A stretch of 64,000 nucleotides of DNA, from assembly GCF_007714205.1 (NCBI RefSeq), contig NZ_VMQU01000001.1:40954-104953 (forward strand). The letters run 5' to 3'. Made by a program: the position numbers and the translations under genes. The notes under the pieces were generated by a model, which worked only from the letters and a program-made list of their open reading frames with translations, did no database searches and was not told where the DNA came from. This document shows, piece by piece, positions 29,847-40,356 of the stretch. The DNA is from Mycobacterium helveticum (GTDB lineage: Bacteria; Actinomycetota; Actinomycetes; Mycobacteriales; Mycobacteriaceae). Each line of letters starts with the position of its first letter. Position 1 is the first letter of the stretch.

Positions 29847-30389
29847 ATGACGCAGTTCACCATTCCCGGACTGACCGACAAGCAGGGGGCACGGCTCGCC
29901 GAACTGCTGCAGAAGCAGCTGAGCACCTACAACGATCTGCACCTGACGCTCAAGCACATTCACTGGAATGTGGTGGGCCCCAACTTCATCGGGGTGCACG
30001 AGATGATCGACCCGCAGGTGGAGACGGTACGGGGCTACGCCGACGAGGTGGCCGAGCGCATCGCCGCCCTGGGGGCTTCGCCGCAGGGCACGCCGGGGGC
30101 GATCATCAACGACCGCACATGGGACGACTACTCGGTGGGCCGCGACTGTGCGCAGGCCCATCTGGCGGCACTGGACCTCGTCTACACCGGCGTGATCCAG
30201 GACCTGCGCAGGGCGATCGCCGAGACCGAGGAACTCGACCCCGTCACCCAGGACATGCTGATAGGCCACGCCGCTTCGCTGGAGAAGTTCCAGTGGTTCG
30301 TGCGGGCACACCTGGAGAGCGCGGGCGGCAAGCTGACGCACGCGGGTTCGTCGAGCGAGCGGGACGCCGCCAGCAGCGCCCGCGGCTGA
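29847..30389 (+). CDS. dps: Dps-family ferritin (DNA-binding protein from starved cells)
   Basis: A 180-residue four-helix-bundle Dps. The intersubunit ferroxidase residues are present in HIHWNVVGPNFIGVHEMIDP (two His, then Asp and Glu further on in YADEVAERI). The C-terminal tail is short and polar (SSSERDAASSARG), similar in kind to the DNA-binding tail of mycobacterial Dps1, though not Lys-rich. M. tuberculosis has no Dps at this place, so it is extra relative to that order. The likely role is iron storage and protection against peroxide. Confidence 0.93.
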   Translation: MTQFTIPGLTDKQGARLAELLQKQLSTYNDLHLTLKHIHWNVVGPNFIGVHEMIDPQVETVRGYADEVAERIAALGASPQGTPGAIINDRTWDDYSVGRDCAQAHLAALDLVYTGVIQDLRRAIAETEELDPVTQDMLIGHAASLEKFQWFVRAHLESAGGKLTHAGSSSERDAASSARG

Positions 30390-30547
30390 CGGGGAGCCGG
30401 CGGTCAGGTCCGGTTGTCGGATCGGGCCGCCGAATCATGTTCGGGCGCAGCGTTGGTGGGCACCGGGAATTGTCGCGCCGCACATTTGTCGCGGCGCAGG
30501 TCACACATCCCGGACCGACGGTGCGGGACGGCCTGGCGCGGAATAAT

Positions 30548-30561
30548 CGGACCGCAGTCCG
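30548..30561. promoter_or_regulatory. Palindrome CGGAC-N4-GTCCG upstream of pirin
   Basis: A 14-base inverted repeat lies 33 bases before the pirin start, next to an AT-rich GAATAAT and TTGTAC. It is a possible operator for the TetR encoded as the second gene of the pirin operon. The ribosome binding site GGAGG (30585-30589) follows. Confidence 0.45.
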
Positions 30562-30594
30562 GTTGTACGGGTAGCTCTCGAATTGGAGGAACAC

Positions 30595-31572
30595 ATGCCG
30601 CCCGTCACCGCAGACACGCTCACCCTGCCCCGGATCGGCCCGGCCGGGCCCGCCGACACCGAACGCCCCGTGCGGGCGGTCAGCACGGGCCGGCGCGGCT
30701 TCGAAGGGGAGGGGTTTCCGGTCGTCCGGGCGTTCGCCGGGGTCGGCGCCGCCGCCCTCGACCCATTCGTGCACATGGACCAGATGGGTGAGGTGGACTA
30801 CCAGCCGGGCGAACCGCGGGGCACCGACTGGCATCCGCACCGCGGCTTCGAAACGGTCACCTACATGCTCGACGGGAAGATGGCGCACCAGGATTCGCAC
30901 GGCGGTGGCGGCCTGATCACCGACGGCGCGACGCAGTGGATGACCGCCGGTGCGGGCATCCTGCACATCGAGACCCCGCCAGCCGAACTGGTCGACAGCG
31001 GCGGCCTCTTCCACGGCATCCAGCTCTGGGTGAACCTGCCCAAGAAGGACAAATTCGCCGCACCCCGGTACCAGTCGATCGACGGCGGCGACGTGGCGTT
31101 GCTGTCCTCCGGCGACGGGGGAGCGCTGGTGCGCGTCATCGCCGGCGCGATCGACGGCCACCGGGGCCCCGGCGTCACCCACACGCCGATCACCCTGGCC
31201 CACGCCACGATCGAGAACGGCGCCCGGCTCGACATCCCGTGGCGGCGCGACTTCAACGCGTTGGTCTATGTCTTGTCCGGCAGCGGGTATGCGGGTCCGG
31301 TCGAACGGCCGATCCGGCGGGGTCAGTTGGCCGTGTTGGGTGCCGGCGACCGCGTCATCGTCGGCGCCGTGGCGGACCGACGCCCGACGGGAATCGACGT
31401 GTTGCTTCTCGGCGGACAGCCGATTCGCGAGCCGGTATTCCATTACGGACCATTCGTGATGAACTCTCGCGCGGAATTGATCGAGGCGCTGCAGGACTAC
31501 GAAGCGGGCAGGTTCGGCGCCGTTCCGCCGAATGCCTTAATGCCGCATCGCGGGGGTGGCACACTTTATTGA
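30595..31572 (+). CDS. Pirin-family bicupin protein
   Basis: A 325-residue pirin. The metal-binding cupin of the N-terminal half shows WHPHRGFETVTYMLDGKMAH, followed by the third His in the GILHIETP region. The C-terminal cupin is degenerate, as usual. Bacterial pirins are redox-linked iron proteins, some with quercetinase activity; the role here is unknown. ATG 30595 follows GGAGG. The stop overlaps the TetR start (TGATG). Confidence 0.9.
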   Translation: MPPVTADTLTLPRIGPAGPADTERPVRAVSTGRRGFEGEGFPVVRAFAGVGAAALDPFVHMDQMGEVDYQPGEPRGTDWHPHRGFETVTYMLDGKMAHQDSHGGGGLITDGATQWMTAGAGILHIETPPAELVDSGGLFHGIQLWVNLPKKDKFAAPRYQSIDGGDVALLSSGDGGALVRVIAGAIDGHRGPGVTHTPITLAHATIENGARLDIPWRRDFNALVYVLSGSGYAGPVERPIRRGQLAVLGAGDRVIVGAVADRRPTGIDVLLLGGQPIREPVFHYGPFVMNSRAELIEALQDYEAGRFGAVPPNALMPHRGGGTLY

Positions 31573-32201
31573 TGTCGCCAACGGCGGGTCGCCGCCCGGG
31601 CCGCCCCGCTGCAGCCAGGGCGGACGAGACGCGTAAGCGCATCTTGCGTGCCGCTCGCCAGGTGTTCAGCGAACGCGGATTCGACGGGGCGACGTTCCAG
31701 GAGATCGCCGTTCGCGCCGACCTGACCAGGCCGGCCATCAATCACTACTTTTCCTCCAAACAAGCCCTGTATCTGGAGGTGGTCCAGCAGACCAACCACG
31801 ATGTCGTCGGCGCCGGCATCCAGCGGGCGCGGCACGAGGGCACCCTGATCGGGCGACTGGGCGCATTTCTCGCCGTCGCCCGCCGGGCCGATAGCGATAA
31901 TTCCGCCACATCGGCGTTTCTCGTCACCAATGTGCTCGAAGCGCGGCGGCATCCGGAACTGAATGCCCGGGAAAACGACGCCGTCGCAATGACCCGGGAA
32001 TTTCTGACGTGGGCCGTCGGGGATGGGATGGAGCGCGGCGAGATCGGCGCGGGAATCGACGCGCCGGCCTTGGTCGAGGCCTTGCTGCTGCTGTTTTGCG
32101 GCACGGGATTCTATGCGGGGTATCTGCGGAGCCACCAGGAGATGCACGCCGTCACCGACACGCTGCGGCGGCTGCTGGAAGGCGCGCTCTGGCGGCAGTG
32201 A
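31572..32201 (+). CDS. TetR-family regulator (Rv0144-like)
   Basis: A 209-residue TetR protein with a basic start (AGRRPGRPAAARADETRKRI) and helix-turn-helix FDGATFQEIAVRADLTRPAI followed by NHYFSSKQALY. Its ATG overlaps the pirin stop, so it is co-transcribed with pirin and probably autoregulates that operon. Position before the two methyltransferases matches Rv0144. Confidence 0.88.
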   Translation: MSPTAGRRPGRPAAARADETRKRILRAARQVFSERGFDGATFQEIAVRADLTRPAINHYFSSKQALYLEVVQQTNHDVVGAGIQRARHEGTLIGRLGAFLAVARRADSDNSATSAFLVTNVLEARRHPELNARENDAVAMTREFLTWAVGDGMERGEIGAGIDAPALVEALLLLFCGTGFYAGYLRSHQEMHAVTDTLRRLLEGALWRQ

Positions 32202-32255
32202 CATCGCGCACAATCGCATAGATTGCCTAACTTATTCGGGTAGCATGGCCGGCTG

Positions 32256-34210
<1,955 letters not shown>

Positions 34211-34344
34211 CGTCCCGGAACGGGGCGCCCGGGCGGGCGTTCCAGATCCTTCCTATTGCTCTCCCAACCGGATGGTTAGGATCGCGGGTATCACCGATGA
34301 GCGGCCCCGCGACCTGGCGGTGCCTTCGCTCAGGAAGGACAACG

Positions 34345-35775
34345 ATGACCACCGAATCGGTTGCACCGAAGACACCCGCATCCACGAACGGGGGCCCGGC
34401 CGCCGCGCCGGTCGACGTCGCCGCGACGGTGGACCGGCTCCGCAGGACCTTCGCCACCGGGCGCACCCGCGACATCGAGTGGCGCAAGCGCCAGTTGCTG
34501 CAACTGCAGAAGCTGATGGAGGAGAACGAGGCCGCGCTGGCCGCCGCGCTCGCCGACGACCTGGACCGCAACCCGTTCGAGGCGTACATCGCCGACATCG
34601 CGACGACCGCGGGCGAGGCGAAGTTCGCGGCCAAGAACCTGCGGCGCTGGACGCGCCGCAAGCACGTGCTGCTCGAGTTGCCGCAGCTGCCGGGCCGCGG
34701 CTGGATCGAGTACGAGCCGTTCGGGACCGTGCTGATCATCGGCGCCTGGAACTACCCGTTCTACCTGACGCTGGGCCCGGCGGTCGGCGCGATCGCGGCG
34801 GGCAACGCCGTCATCCTCAAGCCGTCCGAGATGGCCCCCGCGTCCTCGCACCTGATGGCCGAGCTGGTGCCCCGCTACCTGGACCGCGACGCGATCGCGG
34901 TCGTCGAGGGCGACGGCTCGGTGAGTCAGGAGCTGATCGCGCAGGGCCTGGACCGGGTGATGTTCACCGGCGGCACCGAGATCGGCCGCAAGGTCTACGA
35001 GGGGGCCGCACCCCACCTGACCCCGGTCACCCTGGAGCTCGGCGGCAAGAGCCCGGTGATCGTGGCCGCCGACGCCGACATCGACGTCGCCGCCAAGCGG
35101 ATCGCCTGGATGAAGCTGCTCAACGCCGGGCAGACGTGCGTCGCGCCCGACTATGTGCTGGCCGACGTGAAGATCCGCGACGAGCTGGTGGACAAGATCG
35201 GCGCGGCCATCACGAAGTTCCGGTCCCAGGACCGGGCCGGGATGCGGATCGTCAACCAGCGCCAGTTCGACCGGCTCAAGGGCTACCTGTCCGGCAAGGA
35301 CGGCCGGATCACCGTCGGCGGCGACTGCGACGCCTCGACCCTGCGCATCCAGCCGACGGTGGTGGTCGACCCCGACCTGGACGGGCCGCTGATGTGCAAC
35401 GAGATCTTCGGGCCGATCCTGCCGGTCGTCACCGCCCAGAACCTGGACGACGCAATACGTTTCGTCAACGCCCGGCCCAAGCCGCTGGCCGCCTACCTGT
35501 TCACCAAGTCGCGCGCGACCCGGGAGCGGGTGATCAAGGAGGTGCCGGCGGGCGGCATGCTGGTCAACCACCTGGCCTTCCAGGTGTCGACGGCCAAGCT
35601 GCCGTTCGGCGGGGTCGGCACGTCGGGGATGGGCGCCTACCACGGCCGCTTCGGGTTCGAGGAGTTCAGCCACCGCAAGTCGGTGCTGACCAAGCCCACC
35701 CGGCCCGACGTGTCGCGCTTCATCTACCCGCCCTACACCGAGCGGGCCTTCAAGATGGCGCGAAAGCTGTTCTGA
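34345..35775 (+). CDS. Aldehyde dehydrogenase (Rv0147-like)
   Basis: A 476-residue NAD(P)-dependent aldehyde dehydrogenase of the short class-3 type. The catalytic Cys lies in NAGQTCVAPDY and the general-base Glu in LELGGKSPV. The nucleotide site includes FTGGTEIGRKV and WNYPFYLTLGP. ATG 34345 is preceded by AGGAAGGA. It begins a run of same-strand oxidoreductases (SDR, quinone reductase), matching Rv0147-Rv0149, that may act on fatty aldehydes and derivatives. Confidence 0.93.
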   Translation: MTTESVAPKTPASTNGGPAAAPVDVAATVDRLRRTFATGRTRDIEWRKRQLLQLQKLMEENEAALAAALADDLDRNPFEAYIADIATTAGEAKFAAKNLRRWTRRKHVLLELPQLPGRGWIEYEPFGTVLIIGAWNYPFYLTLGPAVGAIAAGNAVILKPSEMAPASSHLMAELVPRYLDRDAIAVVEGDGSVSQELIAQGLDRVMFTGGTEIGRKVYEGAAPHLTPVTLELGGKSPVIVAADADIDVAAKRIAWMKLLNAGQTCVAPDYVLADVKIRDELVDKIGAAITKFRSQDRAGMRIVNQRQFDRLKGYLSGKDGRITVGGDCDASTLRIQPTVVVDPDLDGPLMCNEIFGPILPVVTAQNLDDAIRFVNARPKPLAAYLFTKSRATRERVIKEVPAGGMLVNHLAFQVSTAKLPFGGVGTSGMGAYHGRFGFEEFSHRKSVLTKPTRPDVSRFIYPPYTERAFKMARKLF

Positions 35776-35820
35776 CACTGACGTTTTAGCCCCCCTTACC
35801 AACCCCTCGAAAGGAACCTG

Positions 35821-36681
35821 ATGCCAGGAGTGCAGGATCGCGTCGTCGTCGTCACCGGAGCGGGCGGAGGCCTCGGGCGCGAGTACGCGCTCACCCTCGC
35901 CAAGGAGGGCGCCAGCGTCGTCGTCAACGACCTCGGCGGATCGCGCGACGGCACGGGTGCCGGCCACAACATGGCCGACCAGGTCGTCAACGAGATCCGC
36001 GAGGCGGGGGGCCGGGCGGCGGCCAACTACGACAGCGTCGCCGACCCCGCGGGCGCGGCCAACATCATCAAGACCGCGATCGACGAGTTCGGCGCCGTGC
36101 ACGGGGTGGTGAGCAACGCGGGGATCCTGCGCGACGGCACGTTCCACAAGATGACGTTCGAGAACTGGGACGCCGTGCTCAAGGTGCACCTCTACGGCGG
36201 CTACAACGTGCTGCGTGCCGCATGGCCGCACTTCCGTGAGCAGAGCTACGGGCGCGTGGTCGTCGCCACCTCGACCAGCGGCCTGTTCGGCAACTTCGGC
36301 CAGACCAACTACGGCGCGGCCAAGCTCGGCCTGGTCGGCATGATCAACACGCTGGCCCAGGAAGGGGCCAAGTACAACATCCACACCAACGCGGTCGCCC
36401 CGATCGCGGCCACCCGCATGACCGAGGACATCATGCCCAAGGAGGTGCTGGAGAAGCTCACCCCGGAGTACGTGGCGCCGGTGGTGGCCTACCTGTGCAC
36501 CGAGGAATGCGCCGACACCGCATCGGTTTTCATCGTCGGTGGCGGCAAGGTGCAGCGGGTGGCGCTGTTCGGCAACGAGGGCGCCAACTTCGAGAAGCCG
36601 CCGTCGGTGCAGGACATCGCCGCGCACTGGGGTGAGATCACCGACCTGTCCGCGGCGAAGAAGGCGGAATTCAAGCTGTAG
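35821..36681 (+). CDS. Short-chain dehydrogenase (Rv0148-like)
   Basis: A 286-residue SDR resembling the (3R)-hydroxyacyl-CoA dehydrogenase part of multifunctional beta-oxidation proteins. It has the cofactor loop VVVTGAGGGLGREYAL, NAG in VVSNAGILRDG, and the catalytic Ser with YxxxK in TSTSGLFGNFGQTNYGAAKL. Length and order agree with Rv0148. A GAAAGGAA ribosome binding site precedes ATG 35821. Substrate class is inferred from the family. Confidence 0.92.
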   Translation: MPGVQDRVVVVTGAGGGLGREYALTLAKEGASVVVNDLGGSRDGTGAGHNMADQVVNEIREAGGRAAANYDSVADPAGAANIIKTAIDEFGAVHGVVSNAGILRDGTFHKMTFENWDAVLKVHLYGGYNVLRAAWPHFREQSYGRVVVATSTSGLFGNFGQTNYGAAKLGLVGMINTLAQEGAKYNIHTNAVAPIAATRMTEDIMPKEVLEKLTPEYVAPVVAYLCTEECADTASVFIVGGGKVQRVALFGNEGANFEKPPSVQDIAAHWGEITDLSAAKKAEFKL

Positions 36682-36691
36682 GCCCAAGGCT

Positions 36692-37660
36692 ATGAAAGCC
36701 TGTGTTGTCCAGCGCCTGTCGGGTCCGGCCGGTATCGCCTACACCGATATCGACGACCTCGCCGAGGATCGTGACCACGTCATCATCGACGTGCGGGCCG
36801 CCGGGGTGTGCTTTCCGGACCTGCTGCTGAGCAAGGGCGAATACCAGCTGAAGCTGCCGCCGCCGTTCGTGCCCGGCATGGAGGCCGCCGGGGTGGTGCA
36901 CTCGGCGCCGCCGGGGTCGGGTTTCAAAGTGGGCGAACGGGTTTCGGCGTTCGGCATCCTGGGCGCCTACGCCGAGCAGGTCGCCGTCCCGGTGCCCAAC
37001 GTGATCCGCAGCTCCGCCGAGCTCGACGACGCCGAGGCGGTGTCGCTGCTGGTGAACTACAACACCATGTACTTTGCGCTGGCCCGTCGGGCGGCGATGC
37101 GGCCGGGCGACACGGTGCTGGTGCTCGGCGCGGCCGGCGGGGTGGGGACGGCGGCGATCCAGGTGGCCCGGGCGATGGGCGCGAAGAAGGTGCTGGCCGT
37201 GTTGCACCGCACGGCGGCCACCGACTACGTCGCGTCGCTGGGCGCCGACCTGGTGCTGCCGCTGTCCGGTGACTGGGCCGCCGAGGTGCGCAAGTACACC
37301 GGCGGCCGGGGCGTGGACATCGTCGTGGACCCCATCGGCGGCCCGGCGTTCGACGACGCGGTGCGCGTGCTGGCCATCGACGGCAAGCTGCTGGTCATCG
37401 GGTTCGCCGCCGGCAGCATCCCCACCGTCAAGGTGAACCGGTTGCTGCTGCGCAACGTCAGCGTCGTGGGCGTGGCGTGGGGCGAGTACCTCAACAAGGT
37501 GCCCGGCTCGGCGGCGCTGTTCTCCTGGGGCCTGGGACAACTGGTCTCTCTGGGCCTGAAACCGCCTCCACCGCAACGGTATCCACTGTCGGAGGCGCAG
37601 GCGGCGCTGCAGTGCCTGGCCGACGGCGGGGTGCTGGGCAAGCTGGTGCTCGAGCCGTAG
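36692..37660 (+). CDS. NADPH:quinone oxidoreductase-like, zinc-free MDR (Rv0149-like)
   Basis: A 322-residue medium-chain reductase of the quinone-oxidoreductase branch. The cofactor loop is LVLGAAGGVGTAAIQVARAM. The zinc-binding cysteines of alcohol dehydrogenases are absent, consistent with the branch. It starts 10 bases after the SDR stop and ends the backbone block that borders the accessory island. NADPH use is inferred. Confidence 0.92.
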   Translation: MKACVVQRLSGPAGIAYTDIDDLAEDRDHVIIDVRAAGVCFPDLLLSKGEYQLKLPPPFVPGMEAAGVVHSAPPGSGFKVGERVSAFGILGAYAEQVAVPVPNVIRSSAELDDAEAVSLLVNYNTMYFALARRAAMRPGDTVLVLGAAGGVGTAAIQVARAMGAKKVLAVLHRTAATDYVASLGADLVLPLSGDWAAEVRKYTGGRGVDIVVDPIGGPAFDDAVRVLAIDGKLLVIGFAAGSIPTVKVNRLLLRNVSVVGVAWGEYLNKVPGSAALFSWGLGQLVSLGLKPPPPQRYPLSEAQAALQCLADGGVLGKLVLEP

Positions 37661-37804
37661 GCGGCGGGTCGCGACACCCCGCCACTGACACACCCAAACC
37701 GGGGTCGCCGTTGCCGTCGCCGACGGGCACGGTGGTGGCGGTGATCGGTGACGACCGGCCCGCATCATGGCCGGCTGACGATCGATCAGGGGCCGACCAG
37801 TCGC

Positions 37805-37911
37805 GATTGGCCCAATCGGGTCAGGCTTGACCCGGGCGGACCTTACAGGCGGTGTGAGCGGCGTCATACGGTGGCGTTACCCAGGGATACAGGGTTACCC
37901 AGGGATACAGG
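37805..37911. promoter_or_regulatory. Paired palindromes and an 18-bp tandem repeat upstream of the diiron operon
   Basis: Two inverted repeats abut: GATTGG-C-CCAATC (37805-37817) and CGGGTCA-GGCT-TGACCCG (37817-37834). Downstream, the 18-base unit GTTACCCAGGGATACAGG is repeated exactly at 37876 and 37894, with a partial third copy (GATTACC). The ribosome binding site GGGAAGGA follows at 37924. These are the only clear symmetric elements before the first island operon, so they are candidate operators. Confidence 0.6.
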
Positions 37912-37938
37912 GGATTACCTAGCGGGAAGGACCGCCGC

Positions 37939-39123
37939 ATGACCGAGATACTGACCCGCATGGAGCCGCTGCCCGGCGAAGTTCCGCTCGAAGACGAGGC
38001 ATTGGCCGCTTACGAGAAGAAGTTCCGCGAGGACAACACCATCTGGGCCGAGCTTTTGCAGGAAAACCTCGACCGCCTTGGGCGCGGGTCGTTTTCGCTG
38101 CACTGGATGGACACGGAAAAGGCGAATTGGGGGGTGCGAGCGCGGCCGAGCTCGCGGGGATTGACCTACACCGACATCAACCGTCCGCCGGCCTACGGCA
38201 CGCTGCCCGAGCACAATGCGACACGCAACTTCGCCCCGCGCGGCTCCGTGCGCGACCCCTACGCCGAGCAGATGCCGACGATCGACGCCTACGACATCCT
38301 GGACAAGAAGGAAGCCTGGGCAGACAACGTGATGACGCTGTATGAGGAGGCCAAGGCGCGGCAGTGGAACTCCACCAGCGACATCCCGTGGAGCGAGCTC
38401 GAACCGGTCAGCGAGGATCTGGAGAAGGCGGCGTGCCAGCTGGCCACCTCGCTCACCGAGGTCGAGTTCGTCGCCGGCGACTTCCCGTCCCGCTGGGTTT
38501 ACCGCACCTCACCGGATTTCTTCGAAATCAAAAATTTCCTCGTGACGCAGATGATGGACGAAGCCCGTCACATGGAAGTGTTCCGCAAGCGCGCTCTCGC
38601 CGGGGGCGGCGGCTTGTTGCACGCCAGCCCGGCTTTGGAGTGGGCACTGAAGGCGATTCTCGAGTCGCCGACCCACACCCAGGGCACATTCCTGCTCAAT
38701 GTCCTGGGCGAAGGGCTCGTTCTCACCATATTCCGGGCCGGCGAATTCCTGTCCAAGACCCATGTCGACAAGGAGATCTTCCGGCGCTGCATGCAAGACG
38801 AGGCCCGACACGTCTCCTACGGCACGCTGGAGCTGAAGAACTTCCTCGACTGCTCCACCGACAGGGACAAGGCGCTTTCGGATATGCACCGCTTCGCCGA
38901 CCTTGGCGAGCAGATCATCCTCACCGCGCTGAGCAGTCCCGGACTGCTCGAGCCGCTAGCCGTTCTGATGGGTGGAGGAGTCGACAAGATCGACGACGGC
39001 ATGGAGGGTGTGTCGTTCCTTTGGGGGACGATTGTCGAGGAGTACCTGCAGCGCTGTGATCGCGCTGGGTTCGACCGCCGCGACAAGGTGACGATCCCGT
39101 TGGAGATGCCGTGGACGGCGTGA
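37939..39123 (+). CDS. Large ferritin-like diiron protein, probable oxygenase
   Basis: A 394-residue helical protein. Candidate ligands for a dinuclear iron site are a Glu in TEVEFVAGD (174 or 176), Glu208 and His211 in DEARHMEVF, Glu258 in NVLGEGLVL, and Glu288 and His291 in DEARHVSYG. This is the two-ExxH pattern of ferritin-like diiron oxygenases and oxidases. I cannot place it in a named enzyme family. It heads a four-gene operon with an SCP2-like protein, a ferredoxin and an SCP2 protein, which suggests O2-dependent modification of a carried lipid. The start is ATG 37939. Confidence 0.82.
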   Translation: MTEILTRMEPLPGEVPLEDEALAAYEKKFREDNTIWAELLQENLDRLGRGSFSLHWMDTEKANWGVRARPSSRGLTYTDINRPPAYGTLPEHNATRNFAPRGSVRDPYAEQMPTIDAYDILDKKEAWADNVMTLYEEAKARQWNSTSDIPWSELEPVSEDLEKAACQLATSLTEVEFVAGDFPSRWVYRTSPDFFEIKNFLVTQMMDEARHMEVFRKRALAGGGGLLHASPALEWALKAILESPTHTQGTFLLNVLGEGLVLTIFRAGEFLSKTHVDKEIFRRCMQDEARHVSYGTLELKNFLDCSTDRDKALSDMHRFADLGEQIILTALSSPGLLEPLAVLMGGGVDKIDDGMEGVSFLWGTIVEEYLQRCDRAGFDRRDKVTIPLEMPWTA

Positions 39124-39563
39124 GCACGAGTACCGACCTTCCCACCGTCGAATGGCTGACCAGGCTCGCGGAGACCAACATGGCAGACCTCGCCGAGTTT
39201 CGGAAGCTCGGCGAGGTCGACTGCCGGTTCGCCGTCAACATCTTCGACGGCGGCCCCGACGGGTCGGCGCTGATCGTCCAACTGCTTTTCGACGGTTTCG
39301 ACGTCAGCGAGATCAAGGAAATCAGCGACACCGAACTGGATTCGATGGATTTTGTCATCGAGACCGACCGGGACTCGTGGCAGGAGATGGTGGACAGCAT
39401 TCGCGCCGGACACGGCCGGCCGGACCTTGATCACACCCTCAACGCGCTGAGCATGGCGGCGACACCGATACGGGTCTGGTCGTCAGACCCGCTGGGCCGG
39501 GACTTGTTTTTCCGCAATAATCAGAGTTTGCAGCAATTCTTCAACAACTGTGCTCGGTTGTGA
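39120..39563 (+). CDS. Small SCP2-like protein of the diiron operon
   Basis: A 147-residue acidic protein whose GTG start overlaps the diiron gene stop (GTGA). The second half (FVIETDRDSWQEMVDSIRAG, then DLDHTLNALSMAATPIRVWS) has the layout of sterol-carrier-protein-2-like domains, but similarity is weaker than for the other two SCP2 genes here. It could carry a hydrophobic substrate or act as an effector subunit of the diiron protein. ATG 39111 is an alternative start. Confidence 0.6.
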   Translation: MSTSTDLPTVEWLTRLAETNMADLAEFRKLGEVDCRFAVNIFDGGPDGSALIVQLLFDGFDVSEIKEISDTELDSMDFVIETDRDSWQEMVDSIRAGHGRPDLDHTLNALSMAATPIRVWSSDPLGRDLFFRNNQSLQQFFNNCARL

Positions 39564-39591
39564 ATCGCCCCATCAGGGAAGAGAAAAACTG

Positions 39592-39879
39592 ATGAGCCGG
39601 ACACGGCGAGGCAACTTCTATATCGATGACACGTGCATCGGGTGCGGAGCGTGCGAGCATGCGTGCCCGGGACGCGTCGATGCCATATCGAAGAAAGCCG
39701 ACGATTTCCTGGGCCGATTCGTGATCGAACTCGACCAGTGCATTGACTGCGGGAAATGCATGCCGCTGTGCCCGGTCGACTGTATTCACGACGGCCGAGT
39801 CGAAGCGGGATTCGTGCCGGACAATGGCTACACGAAGATCGCCGAGCTGCACGAGTGGGCGGCCCGCAAGGACAGCTGA
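39592..39879 (+). CDS. 2[4Fe-4S] ferredoxin
   Basis: A 95-residue ferredoxin with two full cluster motifs, CIGCGACEHACP and CIDCGKCMPLCP, each CxxCxxCxxxCP. ATG 39592 follows AGGGAAGAG; the longer frame starting at GTG 39550 overlaps the preceding gene and lacks homology. It is the obvious electron donor within the operon, probably to the ferritin-like diiron protein. No reductase gene is adjacent. Confidence 0.92.
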   Translation: MSRTRRGNFYIDDTCIGCGACEHACPGRVDAISKKADDFLGRFVIELDQCIDCGKCMPLCPVDCIHDGRVEAGFVPDNGYTKIAELHEWAARKDS

Positions 39880-39916
39880 GTGCGTTGAAGGATTCAGGAA
39901 GCTGAGGTGCTATACC

Positions 39917-40324
39917 GTGGGTGTTTTCAAAGACAGCGACGAGGCGACGAAGTACATTGCCGGGATCTTCGAGAAGGCGGTCGCAGACGAATCGATCGGC
40001 GACCAACTCGCGGCGTCCGGTGTCGTGCTGCAACTCAACTGCTCCGACCCGGACATCCAGATCACGGTCGACATGCCCAACAAGAAGGTGTTCACCGGCA
40101 GTTGTGACCTTTCGCCCACCGTGGCGATGTCGATGACCTCCGACATGGCCAACCGGTTCTGGCAGGGCAAACTCAACCTCGCTGTCTCGCTGGCCAAGGG
40201 CCAGGTCCGCGCGAAAGGCCCGGTGCCGAAGATCCTCAAGCTCGTGCCTGTCGCCAAGAAGCTTTTCCCGCGCTACGAGGAGTTGTTGCGGGCCGAGGGG
40301 CGCACCGACTTGCTGGCTGTTTGA
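39917..40324 (+). CDS. SCP2 sterol-carrier-like protein 1
   Basis: A 135-residue single SCP2 domain: ITVDMPNKKVFTGS, MTSDMANRFWQGKLNL, QVRAKGPVPKILKLVP. GTG 39917 is chosen because the product then aligns from its first residues with the paralogue at 43749 and because GAGG stands 9 bases upstream. It is the last gene of the diiron operon. SCP2 domains bind and present lipids or acyl-CoAs; here it may hand substrate to the oxygenase. The paralogue is about half identical by eye. Confidence 0.85.
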   Translation: MGVFKDSDEATKYIAGIFEKAVADESIGDQLAASGVVLQLNCSDPDIQITVDMPNKKVFTGSCDLSPTVAMSMTSDMANRFWQGKLNLAVSLAKGQVRAKGPVPKILKLVPVAKKLFPRYEELLRAEGRTDLLAV

Positions 40325-40356
40325 CGTCGGCTTGGCGCCCCGGCGGACTCGAATCC

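Noticed and set aside
34330..36687. A 785-codon minus-strand frame
   Set aside because: It is antisense to the aldehyde dehydrogenase and SDR genes, which have intact catalytic residues.
37876..37920. Resemblance of the AGGGATACAGGGTTAC repeat to an I-SceI homing-endonuclease site
   Set aside because: Several positions differ from the recognition sequence, no intron or endonuclease gene is nearby, and the similarity follows from a simple tandem duplication.
39550..39591. GTG 39550 as the ferredoxin start
   Set aside because: It overlaps the preceding SCP2-like gene and adds a non-homologous leader, while ATG 39592 has a good AGGGAAGAG upstream.
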